Assembly: GCA_033807695.1 (NCBI GenBank)
Contig: CM066303.1
Location: forward strand, 620,001 to 684,000
From: Daedaleopsis sinensis
Taxonomy: Eukaryota > Basidiomycota > Agaricomycetes > Polyporales > Polyporaceae
Direction of reading: 5' to 3'
DNA length: 64,000 nucleotides
Shown: positions 34,938 through 46,085 of the stretch, in pieces
Numbering within the stretch: the stretch's first letter is position 1
How the letters are laid out: each line of letters begins with the position of its first letter
Translations under genes and position numbers: made by a program
Notes under the pieces: generated by a model
What the model saw: only the letters and a program-made list of their open reading frames with translations
Databases searched by the model: none
What the model was told of the DNA's origin: nothing

Positions 34938-36197
34938 ATGGAAGAACCAGAGAGGAAACGATTCCGTGCTGAAGATCCGGACTTGCTCAACGAGAGCAGC
35001 AGCCTTCACGCCGCTCCCACAAGCAACGGTGCTACTCCCGGCAGTGCCGCCATTCCAGACATCCTCCAGGGGACCAAATGGGATACCGAGTTTACCTTTC
35101 AAGATGGTAACATCATTATCATTGCGGGAAACGTCGCGTTCAAAGTCTACAGAGGCTTGCTCGCCGAGCACTCCTCCGTCTTCCGCAGCATGCTCGACAT
35201 CGGTCAAGCGATCCCTAACCCCGCAGAAATGGTGGACGGATGTCATGTCATCCCTCTATACGACTCCGCCAACGACATTCGCGGGCTTTTCCGGCTTATT
35301 TACCCCCTCAGCACTACGCTGCAGTACGTAACCATACCGTGCTCCATGACCGTAGCCGTTACTGAATGTTTGAGTAGGTTTTCCTCTCGGAAAGTAGACA
35401 TGCCATCGATCAGCGCCATCCTCCGTATCGATCACAAGTACGAGCTCAAAGGGCTCTATAACCAGGCCATGAGCTACCTCACCGGCTATTACACCTCCAG
35501 TTTCGACGAGTGGCACGAGAGACGGAATGCCTACGAGTGGCGTCCTGAGCCTATCCAAGCCATCGGCGCGATCAACCTCGCCCGTCTCACGAACACACCC
35601 TCTATTCTTCCGCTCGCCTTCTACATCTGCGCCACGCTCGGGCCTGACATCGCGCGCGGATACGTGCACGAAGACGGGACCGTGGAGCACCTCTCCCCTG
35701 AGGATCTGTACCTTTGCCTCCGTCTCAAAGAGAAGCTCGTGGCAGAGAACGTGCGCGCGGCCCATCTCGTACTCAAGTGGACGCGGCAGTACTGCACGCA
35801 CGCGCAGGCCGCGCAAGGGATCTACCCGTGCGGAGACCTTTTTCGGCAGATCGTCGAGCAGGCAGGGCAAGCGAGCACGCCGCATCAGCTCTCCTCGGAT
35901 CGTGCGCTCGAAAGCTGGAACGAGAACATCGACCACTACACGGCGACCCAAGCCCAAGCCCAAGCACAGGTGACGCAGGCACAGATCATAAACCAGCATC
36001 ACCTAGTGGCAGGGCCGTTCGCGTTTCAAGCCCTAAACATGGGGCCGATGAACATTGGCATGCACCGCTCACGCAGTGTGTGCCAGGGATGTCGGGACCG
36101 GGTTCGGCAGCGGGACGTGGAGGTACGGAGGGAGATATGGCAGAAGCTGCCCGAGTTTCTCGGGTTGACGATTGCTAACTGGAACGCATCGGTCTGA
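34938..36197 (+). CDS. BTB/POZ domain protein (BTB copy 5, intact)
   Basis: MEEPERKRFRAEDPD opens the frame; the BTB core follows as FTFQDGNIIIIAGNVAFKVYR then LLAEHSSVFRSML. A 54-nt stretch from GTACGT to GAGTAG (about 35323-35376) can be spliced in frame, which restores the family sequence TLQFSSRKVDMPSISAIL; spliced product 401 aa, unspliced 419 aa. Later landmarks: ILRIDHKYELKGLYNQAM, AIGAINLARLTNTPSILPLAFYIC, HEDGTVEHLSPEDLYLC and the end motif CQGCRDRVRQRDVEVRREIW with KLPEFLGL. A Gln/Ala repeat (QAQAQAQ) lies before the tail and is absent from the other copies. Likely a protein-interaction adaptor; partners unknown. Confidence 0.85.
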   Translation: MEEPERKRFRAEDPDLLNESSSLHAAPTSNGATPGSAAIPDILQGTKWDTEFTFQDGNIIIIAGNVAFKVYRGLLAEHSSVFRSMLDIGQAIPNPAEMVDGCHVIPLYDSANDIRGLFRLIYPLSTTLQYVTIPCSMTVAVTECLSRFSSRKVDMPSISAILRIDHKYELKGLYNQAMSYLTGYYTSSFDEWHERRNAYEWRPEPIQAIGAINLARLTNTPSILPLAFYICATLGPDIARGYVHEDGTVEHLSPEDLYLCLRLKEKLVAENVRAAHLVLKWTRQYCTHAQAAQGIYPCGDLFRQIVEQAGQASTPHQLSSDRALESWNENIDHYTATQAQAQAQVTQAQIINQHHLVAGPFAFQALNMGPMNIGMHRSRSVCQGCRDRVRQRDVEVRREIWQKLPEFLGLTIANWNASV

Positions 36198-36516
36198 AGT
36201 GTTGTGCGCTGGGACAGCGGGCATAGCAGGCATAGTCTTGAACATGTACTAGTATTGTAGCTTTCGGAGTACTTCGACCTGGCACGTGGCTCTGAGTGAC
36301 TTGTGTTGACACATCACACGCAGGTTTGAGTCAGGTGGATATGAGTTTCCAGTTGTAACATAATGCATGAGCTACTCACAAAATGCCAGACGTTGTTCAA
36401 CATTCAAACGTTCAACGTTCAACGTTGCAACCGTAACGTTCTTCGCGTTGCGAGTCGCGACGCGTACTGTTCCACTACTACCACCACCTTCAAGTTCGCT
36501 CTCCCTTGCTCACCGT

Positions 36517-37632
36517 ATGACTACCTATGAGCTTGGATATCCCCCCCCCCCTAAAAGGCCACGTATGTCACAAAATGGATCCGCGTTCGACTTGTCTGCG
36601 CTGACCATCGCCGACAAAGAGTTCTGGTTCAACGACGGCAACCTCATTTTGGTCGCACAAGGGATAGGTTTCAACCGGGTCTACAAAGATCTCCTGGCCG
36701 AGCAGTCGCCGATATTTGCCGACATGCTTGCGGCATCGTCACCCAGCGCGTCGGACACGTTCTGCGGCTCCCCCATAGTACGCTTGTCGGACTGCGCGCA
36801 AGACCTGAGGCATCTCCTCGGCGTCCTCTTGCCCAAGCGAAAGCCTATGTGAGTCATTTTTGCTATACAGGTGATGTATCTTGTTTTGACCTGCATGCAG
36901 CTTCTACTACACGGAAACCGAGTTCACGTTCACGTTCGAGCAAGTTTCTGCCATCATCCGGCTCGCCCACAAGTACCGTATCGAGATTCTGCTCGAACAA
37001 GGACTGAACGCGCTCAAACCTCATTTCCTGATACCTTCGACGACTACGAGTCCGACACGTTCAACTTGAACACCCTCGTCGAGTACCACAACGCTCAGGC
37101 CATCAGTGCCGTCGCCCTCGCACGACTCACGGACACACCTTCCATCCTCCCTTACGCGCTCTACACATGCTGCGGCCTCAAAGGCACGGTTCTCGACGGC
37201 TCGCCACGCACGGGCGAATGGATCGAGCAGCTTGGAGCGGACGATCTCAAGCGGTGCATCAATGGCCGCGACCGGCTCGCGCGCGAGAACACTGCGTTCC
37301 TCTTCCGCGTTTTTGTGCGCGCATCCCCCAGCCCACAGTGCCTTACCCCGAAGCAATGCCGCCGCGCACTACCGAGGATCGCGACGACCATTGGCGAACA
37401 TGAAGAGGCCGGGAGCTACGACATGCTCGCCAGCTGGGGCGCGATGATCAAGATGCACGCAAAGCTACTTGGGTTGTGTGACAAATGTGAGGAGAACCTT
37501 TTGGAGAGGGAGACGGCAGCACGGCGGGAATTATGGGATAAGCTTCCAGATATCTTCGACTTGCAGGTGAAACAATGGGGATCTCACAAAGCTGTAGACG
37601 GTGGGGAAGATGACCATGTCGAACAGGGATAA
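36517..37632 (+). pseudogene. Frameshifted BTB/POZ gene (BTB copy 6)
   Basis: Exon 1 (36517-36848) encodes MTTYELGYPPPPKRPRMS and the BTB core KEFWFNDGNLILVAQGIGF; an extra Asn sits inside GFNRVYKDLL. An 11-C run at 36541-36551 codes the Pro block and is a slippage site. Exon 2 starts at 36901 (FYYTETEFTFTFEQVSAII). Near 37015-37025, after GLNALK, the frame must shift by one base to continue into FPDTFDDYESDTF, SAVALARLTDTPSILPYALY and the end motif CDKCEENLLERETAARRELW. Unshifted, translation ends about 15 codons later. Everything else looks intact, so this is either a recent pseudogene or a sequence error. Confidence 0.7.
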
Positions 37633-37879
37633 AATAGTGAGTCAGAGTAGTTCGCGCATCATCATGAACGCAGATACTCACCATTGCATCAATTAGATGA
37701 TTCAGATTGCTATTCCTACGAGACTTTGAACAACGCGATGCAGAACATACTGTAGAGAGTGAGTAGTAAGTACTAGGACACGCAGGGGATAATTTGGTGG
37801 ACATGCCGTGTCCGTGCCTCTATTTCTGTTCCTGCGTCGATATTCAGTCAATGGAGTCATGTCGTAGAAGTCTACAAAG

Positions 37880-38445
37880 CCGGCTTACTGAATTAGGATC
37901 GTTCCAATCCGTGATCTGCACGCCCATAATTCTGGGAAGCCTTTTCCAAGTACCAAATCTACCCTTGTTCCAGCATTCTTGAGTGTGCAAGGCCGAAACA
38001 CATGAAGCGCATATGTCTTGAGGTTCTATTGATCGGTACTTGTCTACGGCTTGCGGTCACGGAAGAAGGCTCGCCTTGTCGTGTCCATCGAAACCGTTCA
38101 ATGCCGCCGACAAAAAGTTGATGATGAATTGGTGACATTGAGCTGGGGACTTGCAAGCGGGACTCTTCTGCATGTCTGGTATCATCTGCAAGCCCCTGAG
38201 TCCACCGAGGTCCGCTCGCAATAAGTGCCGGCGTGCTGCGATACACCGCTGAACGTCGGCGTCGGAGAGTTTGACGCATGTTCCATCTTCACGTTTATAG
38301 CCCGCGACGACCCGTTCTTCGAGGATAGCGCACTGAGTAGGGCTGTCGGTAGGAACCAGTCGGTCTCGGTAAGACGTGCGAGATAAACGGCATCAATGGC
38401 GTGGATGGGACGTCTCATCCTGGACCAATCCAAGTGCTCTACATG
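37880..38445 (-). pseudogene. C-terminal relic of a BTB/POZ gene (BTB copy 7)
   Basis: The minus strand reads AIDAVYLARLTETDWFLPTALL, the usual landmark before the C-terminal half. After a frame change it continues as VVAGYKREDGTCVKLSDADVQRC and then PACKSPAQCHQFIINFLSAALNGF. A stop and further shifts follow before ICASCVSALHTQECWNKGRF and RLPRIMGVQITDWN, which match the family's Cys pair and end motif. No BTB core is found upstream, so only the back half remains. Confidence 0.7.
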
Positions 38446-38568
38446 TGTCGGAGATGAAGAAGCATTTCCTGCATGAGAACAAAGTCACTCAAGCTACTTC
38501 CCCGCAGTAGAGATTGCTGCACTCGTCCATTCACCCCGACGGTTACACGACCATATCATACATTTCCA

Positions 38569-39694
38569 TCAGGCTCTCTGCGCACGCTCGTCGTGATGAA
38601 GTAGTAGACCGTTATCAGACGGGTTCAGCGTATCCACCACCTTGAGCTGGAGCGCAACGGACTCCTCGGGAGTCTGGAGGATAACTGGGATTCCCCGTTC
38701 TCTCTGCCATCCTTCGGCCATAGCGACCCATTTAGCATGAGCTTCGGGATCGCCTGTGTTGTTCGTGTGGCCGAACGTTACCATCAGTCTCACACATTGC
38801 ATGGATGGGTAGATTGTACGTACCCGATTCCCCGTAGGTTGCGGTCGGGTCGACTAGGCCGGGGTTGAGGGACGTGACGACGAACCCCTCGTCTTTCAGC
38901 TTCAGCGCCCACTTTGTCGTCGCCATGAGCCCTGCAGTCTTCGTCACGCAGTACCCAACCATATCTTGATGTTTCCATTCAAGAACCCGCTCGTAATCTG
39001 CACCTACTGTGCTGATCACAACGATCTTCTTGAGGCTGGCAGTCGACGCTCGGAGGAGAGGCAGGAACGCGGAGATGCTGTGGATCACTCCGAGCGCATT
39101 CACCTGGAACTGTATATCGAGGCAGAGGTCTCAGACTGGGGAGTATGACAAGGCAGCCGAACAGCAAGAATATGCTTACCGACTTGGTGAAATCCGCATC
39201 GAGTGCCTCCATGTCATCGCTGTGGTCCGAGACAGCCAACCTGTCAGTTAGACGTTACGCGCAGTCAGATATACCACCCACAAGTCGTCAAAGCCAGTGA
39301 AAAGGGTATCCAGTCGCGCCCCATTGTGGATGAGACAGTCCAGCTTTCCTCCGGAAATCTCGGACATTTGCGTCGCAGCGTTCTATAGCAATGTAAGCGA
39401 TCATCTGAAGTGATTTGTCACGGACTACTACTCGCCTTGAGCGAACTATAGTCACCGATGTCGCCCTCGAGGATGTGCACGTTCTGCAGATTCTTGACGG
39501 CAGTATTCATGTGGGTAGACGTGGCCGCATTCCGCACGACTGCGAACACCGTTGCGTGGGGTCTAGCAGCCTGTCACCAGCCGCATGAGATACTACCGAG
39601 CTCGTACCGAAGAGGTTGAACGTACCAGCTGACGGACGAACTCAAGGCCGATGCCCCGGGAAGCACCGATGACAGCGTAAGTGGTCGGAGCCAT
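38569..39694 (-). CDS. C-factor-like short-chain dehydrogenase (SDR copy 4)
   Basis: Six exons (39694-39626, 39570-39436, 39382-39282, 39219-39180, 39109-38824, 38753-38569) give 271 aa. MAPTTYAVIGASRGIGLEFVRQL opens the protein; IHNGARL replaces the usual NAA motif with NGA; the active site is VISTVGADY with GYCVTKTAG. The second intron uses a GC donor (CAAG|GCGAGT), as in copy 5. It is the inverted twin of copy 5: both share the MAP start, intron plan, donor type and upstream DNA. An NAD(P)-dependent oxidoreductase of unknown substrate; the change at NAA is also in copy 5, so it marks this pair. Confidence 0.88.
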
Positions 39695-39813
39695 ATTCGC
39701 CAAAGAAGATGAGGAGTGTACGAGCTATGTTGTGCACTTCGCTATCGTTTAAATATCCAGCAGAGCTGGGTGTTGTCGTAACGCCCCGCAGCTTTGAGAA
39801 AGGCAAATACGTC
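39695..39813 (-). promoter_or_regulatory. Promoter of SDR copy 4, inverted copy of the copy 5 promoter
   Basis: Compared in reverse with 41027-41145, about 119 bp differ at only three or so positions. The TTTAAATAT box at 39748-39756 lies about 55-60 bp from the ATG. Weaker similarity continues outward to near 40000. Confidence 0.7.
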
Positions 39814-40477
39814 GTTCCAAGCCTCCGAATACCAATCGGAAGGGCGACTCAAAGCCGTGCTCGGGGAATGTGTGGGGCTGTGAGCGCCGAGGGAAGGTTA
39901 GTATCTTGATCCCTGAGACTGCAGAGACTCGTGGTCTCCCCGCGTCATATGCGGACGGATTGCATACCGGAGTGAAGGTGGGTCCCTCCACGATCTGTCA
40001 TCGTATACTTGATTGTCGTAGTCAGCAAGAAATTCCAGGGGTGCTAGCTCACGATGTGAGAAGACAACGCTGTCGACAGCCTGTAAAGCATCCATGCAAG
40101 ACACGCCTACTGCGAAATCATAGATGCTCCCCTCGTAAATTTTGCAAATTTGGTTAGGAAATAGATACACTCACCGAACATAGACTGTTGATGGAACCTT
40201 TCCTATCATGGATCAGTCGCATGTCGCCAGGTATCAGTATGAAGATTCAACCTGTCGTCACGCCAACACCATTCGTCGTGACGCGTGAGCTGCGGAGCCT
40301 CGGGAGCAGGTTCTTGCCTATGTGCTGCAACGTGAGTCCGTTTGGCAAATCGACTATCTTCAGTAATGACGGGGAGTCGGAGGGTTGCACAGGTAGAGGG
40401 CAAGCTAGGGCAGGCTGCAATCCGAGTCGGGCACGGCAGGCAGGCCCCGATTTTCTGCGGAAGAAAAGGCGCTTCTC

Positions 40478-40557
40478 GTAGTCACCTATTCTCTTGAAAC
40501 CGACCTTTTCAACGGCTTTTCGCCACCATCTTCACGTGGAAGAGAATAGGTAACTAC
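40478..40557. repeat. Inverted repeat (hairpin) near the centre of the SDR palindrome
   Basis: Arms 40478-40495 and 40540-40557 are 18 bp and match at 17 positions in reverse complement (core CACCTATTCTCTT / AAGAGAATAGGT); the loop is 44 bp. It lies in the spacer between the twin SDR genes, about 100 bp right of their exact midpoint. No gene is seen between 40000 and 40865. Confidence 0.75.
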
Positions 40558-41026
40558 AACTCGCGGCTTTTCGCTGAATTTACTTTGGCGGATATTTGGA
40601 GATTGCCTGCCGTGGGGGCGTCAACCCGTGCGAAGTCGTGACCAGACGCGCATAATGGTCATGTGACTGTGACTCACTGTGGCGCGTCGTCACTCCGCTC
40701 ATCAAGACGCGCTGCCATGTCTGTGGGTCGTCTTCATACGCTATCGGTTAGGCAGGTGTGTGCTAATTTCACCCCTTACATTGTGAGCTAGCTCCACTAG
40801 AACTTGCTGCTGACTACGATGTCGGGTTGGCACATACGATGACAGAGCATACAGGGACTCGACAGGGACCCACTTTTACTCCGGAAGCTGGCGATCTCGC
40901 ATACGCAGAGAGGCCACACAAGTCTTTTATGAACTTCTCTCTCGGTGTTCTTAGCCCGACACACTCCCTCGAGCACGGATGCAGTGAGTCGACTCCCTCC
41001 CGATCGGCGTTCGGAGGCTTGGGACG

Positions 41027-41145
41027 ACTCTATTTGCCTTTCTCAAAGCCGCGGGGCGTTACGACAACACCCAGCTCTGCTGGATATTTAAACGATATCG
41101 AAGTGCACAACACAGCTCGTACACTCCTCATCTTCTTTGGCGAAT
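41027..41145 (+). promoter_or_regulatory. Promoter of SDR copy 5
   Basis: Nearly identical in reverse to 39695-39813. ATATTTAAA at 41084-41092 is the TATA-like box, about 55-60 bp before the start codon. The two genes should therefore respond alike. Confidence 0.7.
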
Positions 41146-42263
41146 ATGGCTCCGACCACTTACGCTGTCATCGGTGCTTCCCGGGGCATCGGCCTTGAGT
41201 TCGTCCGTCAGCTGGTACGTTCAACCTCTTCGGTACGAGCTTGGTAGTATCTCATGGACTGGTGACAGGCTGGTAGACCCGACGCAATAGTGTTCGCAGT
41301 CGTGCGGATTGCGGCCACGTCTACTCACCTGAATGCCGCCGTCAAGAATCTGCAGAACGTGCACATCCTCGAGGGCGACATCGGTGACTATGGTTCGCTC
41401 AAGGCGAGTAGTAGTCCGTGACAATTCACTTCAGATGATCGCTTACATGACTATAGAACACTGCGACGCAAATGTCCGAGCTTTCTGGAGGAAAGCTGGA
41501 CTGTCTCATCCACAATGGGGCGCGGCTGGATACCCTTTTCACTGGCTTTGACGACTTGTGGGTGGTATATCTGACTGCGCGTAACGTCTAACTCTGAAAG
41601 GTTGGCTAACCCGGGTCATAGTGATGACATGGCGGCGCTCGATGCAGATTTCACCAAGTCGGTGAGTATTATCTTGCTGTTCAGCTGCCTTGCCAATCTG
41701 AGACCTTTGCCACTTTGCCACGATATACAGTTCCAGGTCAATGCGCTTGGAATTATTCACAGCATATCCGCGTTCCTGCCTCTCCTCCGTGCCTCGACCG
41801 CCAGCCTCAAGAAGATCGTCGTGATCAGCACGGGTGGTGCGGACTACAAGCGGGTTCTTGCATGGAATAATGTCGATATGGTCGCATACTGCATGACGAA
41901 AGCTGCCGGGCTCATGGCGACGACGAAGTGGGCGCTGAAGTTGAAGGACGAAGGGTTCGTCGTCACGTCCCTCAACCCCGGCATGGTTGATACCACCGGA
42001 ACCTACGGAGAATCGGGTACGTACTTCCAATTCACGGCACCTGTGGGACTGACAATAATTCTGGTCGTGCGGACGTCATAGGCGACCCCGAAGCTCATGC
42101 TACATGGGTCGCTCTCGCCGAAGAGTGGCAGAGAGCAGGGATCAAGGTTGTCCTCCAGACTCCCGAGGAGTCGGTCGCGCTCCAGCTCAAGGTGGTGGAT
42201 ACGTTGAACCCATCTGATAACGGTTTGCTACTTCACCACAACGAGCGTGCGCGGAGAGCGTAA
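41146..42263 (+). CDS. C-factor-like short-chain dehydrogenase (SDR copy 5)
   Basis: Six exons (41146-41214, 41269-41403, 41457-41557, 41622-41661, 41731-42016, 42082-42263) give 270 aa. Motifs: MAPTTYAVIGASRGIGLEF, IHNGARL, VISTGGADY, AYCMTKAAG, then LNPGMVDTTGTYGESG. The second intron begins with GC (AAG|GCGAGT). Exon 2 opens AGRPDAIVF where the sister copies have AARP. The copy is intact and is the twin of copy 4 in mirror orientation, with copied upstream DNA. The likely activity is NAD(P)-dependent carbonyl reduction or alcohol oxidation. Confidence 0.88.
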
Positions 42264-43154
42264 TTGTATCGTACTTTACGCTCGTGTAACGGTGGCCGTG
42301 AATGGTCACGAGTAACGAAGGCACGAAGGGCAGGTGGTCCCAGTGGGACTTGGCGGAATTATTATTGAATTAGCGCCTGGTTACTTCCTGTCGGGCGCTA
42401 CTGTAGACCTTCTCTTGAGTCATACCGCCATCACATCGCCTCCTCATCACCCCCTTCGACACGAAGGCTCTTGCTTTCTGCAGTATTAATTACCCACCTC
42501 TTTACCTCGCACTTGATGTTGAGCTTTGAGATTGCACTGGTTGACACTCGCGCCTCGTCTCTTCTGGCAGTTTTCACTCACACCCGCGCCCGGGTGTGGT
42601 CAAATCGTCATCCGAGTATACACGGTCTAAAACCGACACTCTTCGCGCCTGGCGCTCCTATACAGCCCCGTTCTGGTTTGGACATTAGTTCACGCGAGCC
42701 ACCTGTGGTCGTCGTGCTTCTCTTGATGAGTAGCCTCTCAATCTCAATAGCGCGATGCTAGTCGGACCTGTGGTAGGCGACTGGCACTGATTACGAGAGT
42801 GCAACGGGAGGTACTCTGCTCGGGACTCATGAGTTCTCTCTCCGATCGAACCCATATGAGAACGCCCTCTGACCTCGTCATATAGGCCATCAACCCTACA
42901 CTTCGACCCACGTATATCTTTGTGACGCTCTTACCATGCGGCTATGATTGTGAGTATTGACAGCTCCCTCGAGCTCAGAATCAGTGCCCCTGGGTATCGG
43001 GATGGCAATGAGGCGTGTGGCTCGCGCTAACTGTCATCAGATATGCCTTCCCACCTATCTTTGGGCTTGAAGATGCTCTGCACGCCGAGGTATCGGTAAT
43101 ACTAGTGACAGTCGCCCTGCGTCTTACTTATAGAGCAGTCTGCCCGCCGCTTCG
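42264..43154. other. Intergenic, no gene recognised
   Basis: About 0.9 kb between SDR copy 5 and the first of the tandem membrane-protein genes. Plus-strand frames at 42471-42761 and 43015-43239 are hydrophobic in places but have no motif or clear splice links to the gene that starts at 43155. Confidence 0.4.
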
Positions 43155-44826
43155 ATGTCGAGCTTCAGTGCGCCATCCATCCAGCGGGATGTCCACAAGT
43201 ATGACCCAAGTATCTTCGAGTTCGCAGGTATGTCCGTAGTTTGTGTCGGAGAGATGACGGCTGACAGCCATATGATCATAGCTAGCCGCGATGCAGTTGT
43301 CGTTACGGGTCACCTTTATTGGATTCTTCTTGGAGTCAGTCCTCTGTGGCGCGTTTGTCGTCATGTTCATTGCTGGAATCTGGGCGATCATCTCGAGGAG
43401 GCTTCTTCACGGGCGGTCTAGACGGGACATAGTGCTATTTGCGGCAAGCATCATGATGTTCGCACTTGCCATGGCGGTAAGTCGCCACGTCTCCTACATC
43501 CAATTGAACATTCATTTAACATCAATCATCACCCAGCATCTTGTAATTGATGCCCATGTTCTTGTAGCGAGCGGCATCATGCTCGGAAAGGATCTTCGCA
43601 GCGTCACTCAAACAATTTCCCACCTTACGAGCATCAAGCTGTTCAGCCGCTACAAGTTTGCTATCTACGTCTTACAGGCGGGGGTCGCAGACACCTTCAT
43701 GGTACGTGCTTTAGACCCACATCGCCATGGTCTGCAAGCTCATCACACTCCGAAGATGTATAGAGCGTTCGTGATTTGGAACAGCTCATGGCGGATCATA
43801 GCCTTTCCTCTATCTCTTCTCGTTTCCACGTTTGGTATGTAGTCAATCCCGACCTAGATTCTCGTCACACGCTTGCTAAAGGATAGCACAGTACTCGGGC
43901 TTGGGACAGCAGTCATGGCACCGTACTCTGTCAACCCGCGAGACATCCAGATCTGTGTTCGCGTGTACTTCATCCTGAACGTCGTGACGAATGTCCTCGC
44001 CACAGGTATGCCTCATTTAATTTCACTCTATACGAGTCTCACAAAGTCCGAGTAGTTCTGGTGATGAAGCCCCTTGTCGCCTCTCGGAGCGGATTGAATG
44101 AGTACCGCCCGAAGGGGTCGCCACTCCGCACGGTTCGATGGCGCGTCATGGAATCCATCCTCCAGTCTGCGGCGATCTTCACCATCTCCGCGCTCGTGTT
44201 CACGATCACGCAGTTCGTCACTGCGCTCGGTTCCACCTTCAGTCATTATTTCTTTCCTTCAGTTATGGTGCGCCTCTCCTCGGCTCCTCGGTAGTCTCCT
44301 GCTGATGATGGTGCGCAACACTGGCAGGGCATGACGTTCACCCTCACAGCAGCGCGCATATGTCTAAGCCCTCCCGACTATCCTCGGCGCTCCGTGTACG
44401 AGTACAACATTGCTGGATACTCGCATGGGCTGAACGGGCTCTCGCGTTCTCGCTCGCACTCCTGCCCTTCGCTCCCGACCATGATACACGATGCGGACGT
44501 CGACGTGGAACGCGGAAGCTGCTGCTCACACACGGCGACTATCTCGGGCCTATCGACTCGCCCGATTGCAATACAGGTTTCGGTCTCGACTACGCAGATG
44601 ATAGATGGCGATGCGGATACGGATGACGAGGCGGGCAGCACTGCGTCTCTCCACGGGCGCGCGGAAGAGAAAGCGGGAGGCGAACGGCTGACTTCGGGAG
44701 CTGATGACATCGAGACGAAGGTACGTACACATTCTGACCCAATTGCGGGGGTGTTTTCTGAGCTATGCATCTTTCTCATACGTGGACGGGTTCTAGGTCC
44801 TGCTCATCTCGTCTGCGGGGCTATGA
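43155..44826 (+). CDS. Seven-helix-like integral membrane protein, tandem copy A
   Basis: Eight exons (43155-43227, 43286-43476, 43537-43701, 43756-43834, 43892-44005, 44056-44267, 44328-44720, 44797-44826) give 418 aa. A short polar N-terminus precedes about seven hydrophobic segments, including FLESVLCGAFVVMFIAG, FALAMA, the landmark YRAFVIWNSSWRIIAFPL, YFILNVVTNVLATVLVM and RWRVMESILQSAAIFTISALVF. The tail is long, polar and Ser-rich with HDADVDVERG and PIAIQVSVSTTQM. The plan matches the many mushroom membrane proteins of unknown function with an I-Y-R-A-Y/F-V-W segment after helix 3-4. A sensor or receptor role is only a guess. Two acceptor choices (43285, 43891) are the second AG of a close pair, chosen for phase. 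Confidence 0.8.
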
Positions 44827-46085
44827 AAGATTCCTCTCACGAAATGTCGACGCCCGTTCGATGTCTGAACACCGGAGGCGGGTGGACTTGCATACAGCCC
44901 ACATGCGCGGCCATGGCCTGGTATATAATTATCGTCTCTCCCGCATGGCACGTGGAGCCGGTCATTGATTGATGTCTGCTGGGATATTGAAACGCACTGC
45001 GGACCGCAGCGTTGGCTTTAGGAAGGTAGAACGGAGGTGAGTCGCAAATGATTCTACACGCACATCGACACTTCGAGCCCGACGCTGCCCGAGTCTTGCG
45101 GATGCGCCCTATAACTCAAGGCATTATCGCTGTGAGTGAGCTTCGTCCGTTACGTGCGTGCTTATTCCGATGATGCTATAGATGAACTCGAAGACTCCGC
45201 CGCGCTCAAGACTAAGTACTACACCCCTTACAATACTACACCGACCACCTTTGTGTGTACTAAGTATCCCGGGTTGTTGGGGAGTACGGCATACCACAAG
45301 AAGAAGTCTGAGTGAGTTACGCTGTGGTCGGAGCTCCGATCATCCTCATGGTTCGTTCATCTCTGATTTACAACTCGGCACCCCATCTTCATTGACACTT
45401 CGTATCTGACACTTTCGGTGGTAAAGCGACATAGCACGACGCAGCAATTGCTTTGTAGTGAATCTATCACCAGTCTATGTCTAAGTAGGTGCTGTCAGAC
45501 ACCACTGGCTTCCAGAGAAGCGTATATCTGTCAAAATGGGCTCTACCTGATTGGAACAGGCTTCGCAGAACGACCCACGATAGGCATGGCGCTTACTAAT
45601 TCCCCGCCGGAAGTATGTATCACCGGTGAAGCACCGGTCTAGCACCGGTCGACACCATCCTAGGCACTGCGTAACCTCGACCTCAAGATTCTGATCATTG
45701 CAACTCCAGCCAAATACAAATCCTTTGCGACGCCGGAGTCAATATGTCATGCCAGGTGTCGTGCCGTCAAGACCCCCGTGAGCACGCATATCTGCTTCGT
45801 ATGGCGCAACCTGCAGCTCACGACAGGGCAATCCCAAGTTCAAGCTCTTTGGAAGATAGGTCAATCCGACCCCGGTCGGATTGGGCGTGCTGCAATCAGC
45901 GACACCAACAGTGTGGTTGCAGTCGACAGTGTCAGGCGACAGCACTCATGCCAAAGCCGAGGCACCAACGTTCCTATTTCATATTAAGCCTCGCTTTAAG
46001 AGTCACTCGCTGCAGCCCGCGCCCAAGTCTCGTTACCTCTCTCAAATCTCATAGAGAACGTGACTGACTCCGCATCGGACCGAGA
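44827..46085. other. Intergenic with a short CACCGGT repeat
   Basis: About 1.26 kb. Three CACCGGT words at 45621, 45632 and 45643 form an 11-bp tandem. No gene is recognised; frames are short and without motifs. Confidence 0.45.

Noticed and set aside
45621..45649. CACCGGT repeats as a possible CRISPR-like array
   Set aside because: Units are 11 bp without unique spacers, and the genome is fungal; a simple tandem is enough.
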